A stretch of DNA of 6,998 nt from an uncultured Ruminococcus sp. (lineage in GTDB: Bacteria > Bacillota > Clostridia > Oscillospirales > Ruminococcaceae), in assembly GCA_947176565.1 (NCBI GenBank), contig CAMWRC010000058.1, positions 1 through 6,998 on the forward strand. The letters run 5' to 3'. The translations under genes were made by a program, and so were the position numbers. This document shows positions 4,587 through 6,998 of this stretch, one piece after another. Numbering within the stretch: position 1 is the stretch's first letter; each line of letters starts with the position of its first letter. The notes below the pieces were generated by a model. The model was not told the origin of the DNA and did not search any database. It was given only the letters and a program-made list of their open reading frames with translations.

Positions 4587-6998
4587 TTAATTTTCTGTAA
4601 CCGGAAGCTTATCTATAAGTTTCGCATCATACTGCTGAATATTCAGTGCATCTACAGCTGAAAGTCCTGCTGTACCGTCAACATCAGCATTTTCGCGTCC
4701 CTGACTGCTGATAGTGTACTTGTCAGCATTTCCTAAAACCTGAAGAACCAGCGTTGCATCGGCAACTGTTACAACACCGTCGCAGTTCGCGTCGCCTGCA
4801 AGATACTTATTTCCAGACGATGAAGCCGGCGGATTTGTTTCGGTCGGAATATCTATGGTCGGTTCTTCTTTTTCCGGAACTGAACCGTCCGGCTCTATGC
4901 CTCCCACGAATTTTCCGTCGTCGTATACGCAGATTCCTTCGGCTTTTACTTCGTTGCCGGTGCCGAAAAATGCGTCATCTTCCTTGAATATTGCAAGTCC
5001 GTTGTAACTCGGGTCATTTTCTGGATTCCACTTGTCGCCGTAGTACATACCTACAGTAAACTGATATTTCTTTCCAGAGTTGGCAATATTATAATCATCG
5101 AATTTTATTTCGACGTAGTACATATTATCCATTTTGTCGTATTTATGGATTCCTGTAATTACGCCGTCTGCCGGAGAAGCCTCAACAGCTGCCTGGTCAT
5201 AGAGTTCGGAAGCCTTAACGTTGTTAATATCGGCGATTTCGTCCGCACTGAAATAATACCGTACAGAGATATTTTTTGAGCCTTTTGTCGAATCAGTCAT
5301 TACCATGAATGATATCTTTGTAACTCCGCAGCCGTCTGCTTTGATGTCATCGATTCCGCAGGCATTGACCCAGTAATTATTACCGCCGCCTGTACTTCCG
5401 CTGAATTTAGGTTCAGGCGGGAAATTTTTGGTAGGCTGCATATCATCAGTACCGAAAAATTCATAAAGTCCTGCTGATGCTCCTACAAATGCGGCATTGT
5501 AGTCAATGGTAACTTCATTGTAGATATAGTCACTTGTCACGTCGATATGATTATCCTGACCGTCCGGACCTCCGGCAAGCGCTCCGTATAATACATATCT
5601 ATGTTCGTCAAGGTCTTCACATTTGGTAAGACCGGAGCAGGCGCGGTGATGCGGATATTTTACGGAATTTTCGTTATATCCTACGATATATGAACGTTTA
5701 AGAGGATTATTTCCCATAAGGTATTCCATCTGACCTTTAGCCCATTCACTTGCCTCACCGGGTTTTCCGTCGTTTGTATACTTATCATAAACAAGGCATA
5801 TAAGCTGCATTGCTGTATTGTAGCGTGCAGAACCCCATTGATTCAGGAATGCATATCCTCCGGGAGATTCAAGACCTTTCCATACAGGAAAACATTTTGC
5901 TACTTCGTCCCAGAAATTATCATATACGTATTCATTTTTTTCCTGTGCTTTTCTTACGATATTTATGAGGTCAATTTCAGGAAATTCCTGATTGATACGT
6001 CCCCAGATACAGCTTGTACCGCTCCAGACATCATTCCAGCAGTAGCACCAGCCGCTCGGAGCGTAATAATCGAAATACGGCGCAGCAGTTTCGAGATAGC
6101 TTACATCTTCGGTACAGAGGTAGAGCCAGCCGGCAGCCCAGCAATAGTCGTCCTCCCACTTTTCGGAGCGGTAATAGCCTTTCGGACCGTCGGCATTGTC
6201 GCTGAGTTCAAGAGGATTCGCATTTGCAAACGACCAGAGAGCTTTTGCATAATCAAGGGATTTTTCAGCATATTCAGGGTCTGTATCCTTGAAATTGAGA
6301 TAATTTATAGCAAGTGAAGCAGCAGCGGAAACAACATAGTCAGTCTGCGGTTTATCGGCGGTAAGGAAAAATGCCGGTCTGCCCATTTCATCGACTTCGG
6401 GGGAATTCCAGAAGCTGTGGTCAATATCTCCGTCGCCGACCTGATAGCAGTGAGCAATAACAGTGCCGTCCTTATCGCGGAAAGTACATTTCATGAGGTA
6501 GTCGTTGAAATACCGCAGAATCGTTTCAATATGGCTGTCCTGACCTGTTTTTACGTAAGCGTCGCGAAATTCGTAATATCCCCAGCCGAGCGTTGAAGCG
6601 GCGTAATTTTCCGGCATACCAAATTCAACATGGTCTCCTGCATCGTGGAATCCGCCGGAAACATCTATGAATCCGTCACCGTCAGGGTCAAGAATATCCC
6701 TGTATTTGTCAATAAATTCCTGAGAAAGATTTGTTCCCACGAAGTCATCGATTCCGGCTTTAAGCTCGACCTTTGCATCATATGTATGGCAGTCTCCTCG
6801 CCACTTATAGCCGTTATTTTCATCAACTTCAGTGCCGCACATATTTGCGTCATAGAAGTAGATAGAATATTGAAGTGAACGTGCAAAATCGTAGTCAAGT
6901 CCCGAATCATTTGCAAGCGAATCAGCGAGTTCTTCGGCAGCATTTGCCGCTGGTGTGAATACAGTAATCTGAGATGCCGCCATAGCTGTACAGGCGAC
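4587..6998 (-). CDS. Secreted cellulosomal cellulase: GH9, CBM3c, dockerin (5' end beyond the window)
   Basis: Numbering uses the in-frame Met at 6983, which is not the real start: the frame stays open to the window edge, and VACTAMAASQITVFTPAANA is the end of a signal peptide, with cleavage likely near residue 15. The GH9 domain (about 28-512) hydrolyses beta-1,4-glucan with inversion. It carries DAGDH (114-118; nucleophile-water-activating Asp), YPHHR (443-447) and YNEVTIDYNAAF (488-499; acid Glu490). NFPPEPKF (520-527) leads into a CBM3c module (about 535-697; NISVRYYF, YYVEIKF, NDPSYNGLAIF, CVYDDGKFVGG). In this theme B arrangement, as in Thermobifida Cel9A, the module sits against the catalytic domain and supports processive endo-cleavage. 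After a Pro/Glu/Thr/Ser-rich linker (700-724) comes a dockerin (730-794) with two calcium loops (D731/N733/D735/D742 and N765/D767/D769/D778), which would bind a scaffoldin cohesin. The gene ends in its own terminator. Exact specificity (cellulose versus mixed glucans) is inferred. Confidence 0.95.
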   Translation of the reverse strand, partial: VACTAMAASQITVFTPAANAAEELADSLANDSGLDYDFARSLQYSIYFYDANMCGTEVDENNGYKWRGDCHTYDAKVELKAGIDDFVGTNLSQEFIDKYRDILDPDGDGFIDVSGGFHDAGDHVEFGMPENYAASTLGWGYYEFRDAYVKTGQDSHIETILRYFNDYLMKCTFRDKDGTVIAHCYQVGDGDIDHSFWNSPEVDEMGRPAFFLTADKPQTDYVVSAAASLAINYLNFKDTDPEYAEKSLDYAKALWSFANANPLELSDNADGPKGYYRSEKWEDDYCWAAGWLYLCTEDVSYLETAAPYFDYYAPSGWCYCWNDVWSGTSCIWGRINQEFPEIDLINIVRKAQEKNEYVYDNFWDEVAKCFPVWKGLESPGGYAFLNQWGSARYNTAMQLICLVYDKYTNDGKPGEASEWAKGQMEYLMGNNPLKRSYIVGYNENSVKYPHHRACSGLTKCEDLDEHRYVLYGALAGGPDGQDNHIDVTSDYIYNEVTIDYNAAFVGASAGLYEFFGTDDMQPTKNFPPEPKFSGSTGGGNNYWVNACGIDDIKADGCGVTKISFMVMTDSTKGSKNISVRYYFSADEIADINNVKASELYDQAAVEASPADGVITGIHKYDKMDNMYYVEIKFDDYNIANSGKKYQFTVGMYYGDKWNPENDPSYNGLAIFKEDDAFFGTGNEVKAEGICVYDDGKFVGGIEPDGSVPEKEEPTIDIPTETNPPASSSGNKYLAGDANCDGVVTVADATLVLQVLGNADKYTISSQGRENADVDGTAGLSAVDALNIQQYDAKLIDKLPVTEN

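Noticed and set aside
4754..6943. Open frames overlapping the cellulase, including one of 159 codons on the plus strand
   Set aside because: They mirror GH9, CBM and dockerin coding sequence, have no ribosome binding sites or recognisable motifs, and arise from codon bias of the real gene.
6939..6998. Met at 6983 as the true start of the cellulase
   Set aside because: It lies within the hydrophobic part of a signal peptide, there is no ribosome binding site in front of it (CCTGTACAGCT precedes), and the frame stays open to the window edge.
6939..6998. Lipoprotein signal (VAC at the left edge of the visible signal peptide)
   Set aside because: The hydrophobic stretch continues well past this Cys and a normal signal peptidase I site (AANA) follows; the residues before it do not form a clear lipobox and are only partly visible.

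Overview
The window looks like chromosomal DNA of a cellulolytic, gut-type Ruminococcus (Oscillospiraceae, Bacillota). The main evidence is a secreted GH9-CBM3c cellulase ending in a dockerin whose second repeat has a form I associate with ruminococcal dockerins (GLSAVDALNIQQYDA). Strong AGGAGG-type ribosome binding sites, TTGACA/TATAAT promoters and compact intrinsic terminators also fit a Gram-positive anaerobe. The genus is an inference; the species cannot be read from the window.

Layout from left to right. Positions 1-442 (minus strand) hold a phage-type holin and the first codons of a tightly coupled downstream gene that runs off the left edge. Positions 544-2003 (minus) are a complete single-gene unit for a MATE-family efflux pump with its own promoter and terminator. 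Divergent from it, 2127-2792 (plus) encodes a membrane-anchored VanY-type D,D-carboxypeptidase of the M15 family. A shared bidirectional terminator (2828-2862) separates it from a convergent MFS transporter (2939-4033, minus) that stops where the last membrane helix would be expected. The 355 bases upstream of the transporter hold a candidate operator, candidate promoters, a hairpin, two tiny overlapping reading frames on opposite strands, and one copy of a short repeat whose other copy lies beyond the transporter's 3' end. Then come tRNA-Leu(CAG) with a perfect-consensus promoter (4389-4517, minus), a 12-bp-stem terminator (4542-4578), and the large cellulase gene (4587-6998, minus), whose start and promoter lie beyond the right edge.

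The genes do not form one pathway. They are mostly single transcription units: cell-wall trimming (VanY-type), two drug or solute exporters (MATE, MFS), an isolated lysis-type gene pair, a tRNA and a plant-fibre-degrading enzyme. The cellulase is secreted and should dock onto a scaffoldin cohesin as part of a cellulosome. No clearly new system is evident. The parts most worth a second look are the MFS gene with its truncated C-terminus and flanking repeats, its complicated upstream region, and the isolated holin cassette.
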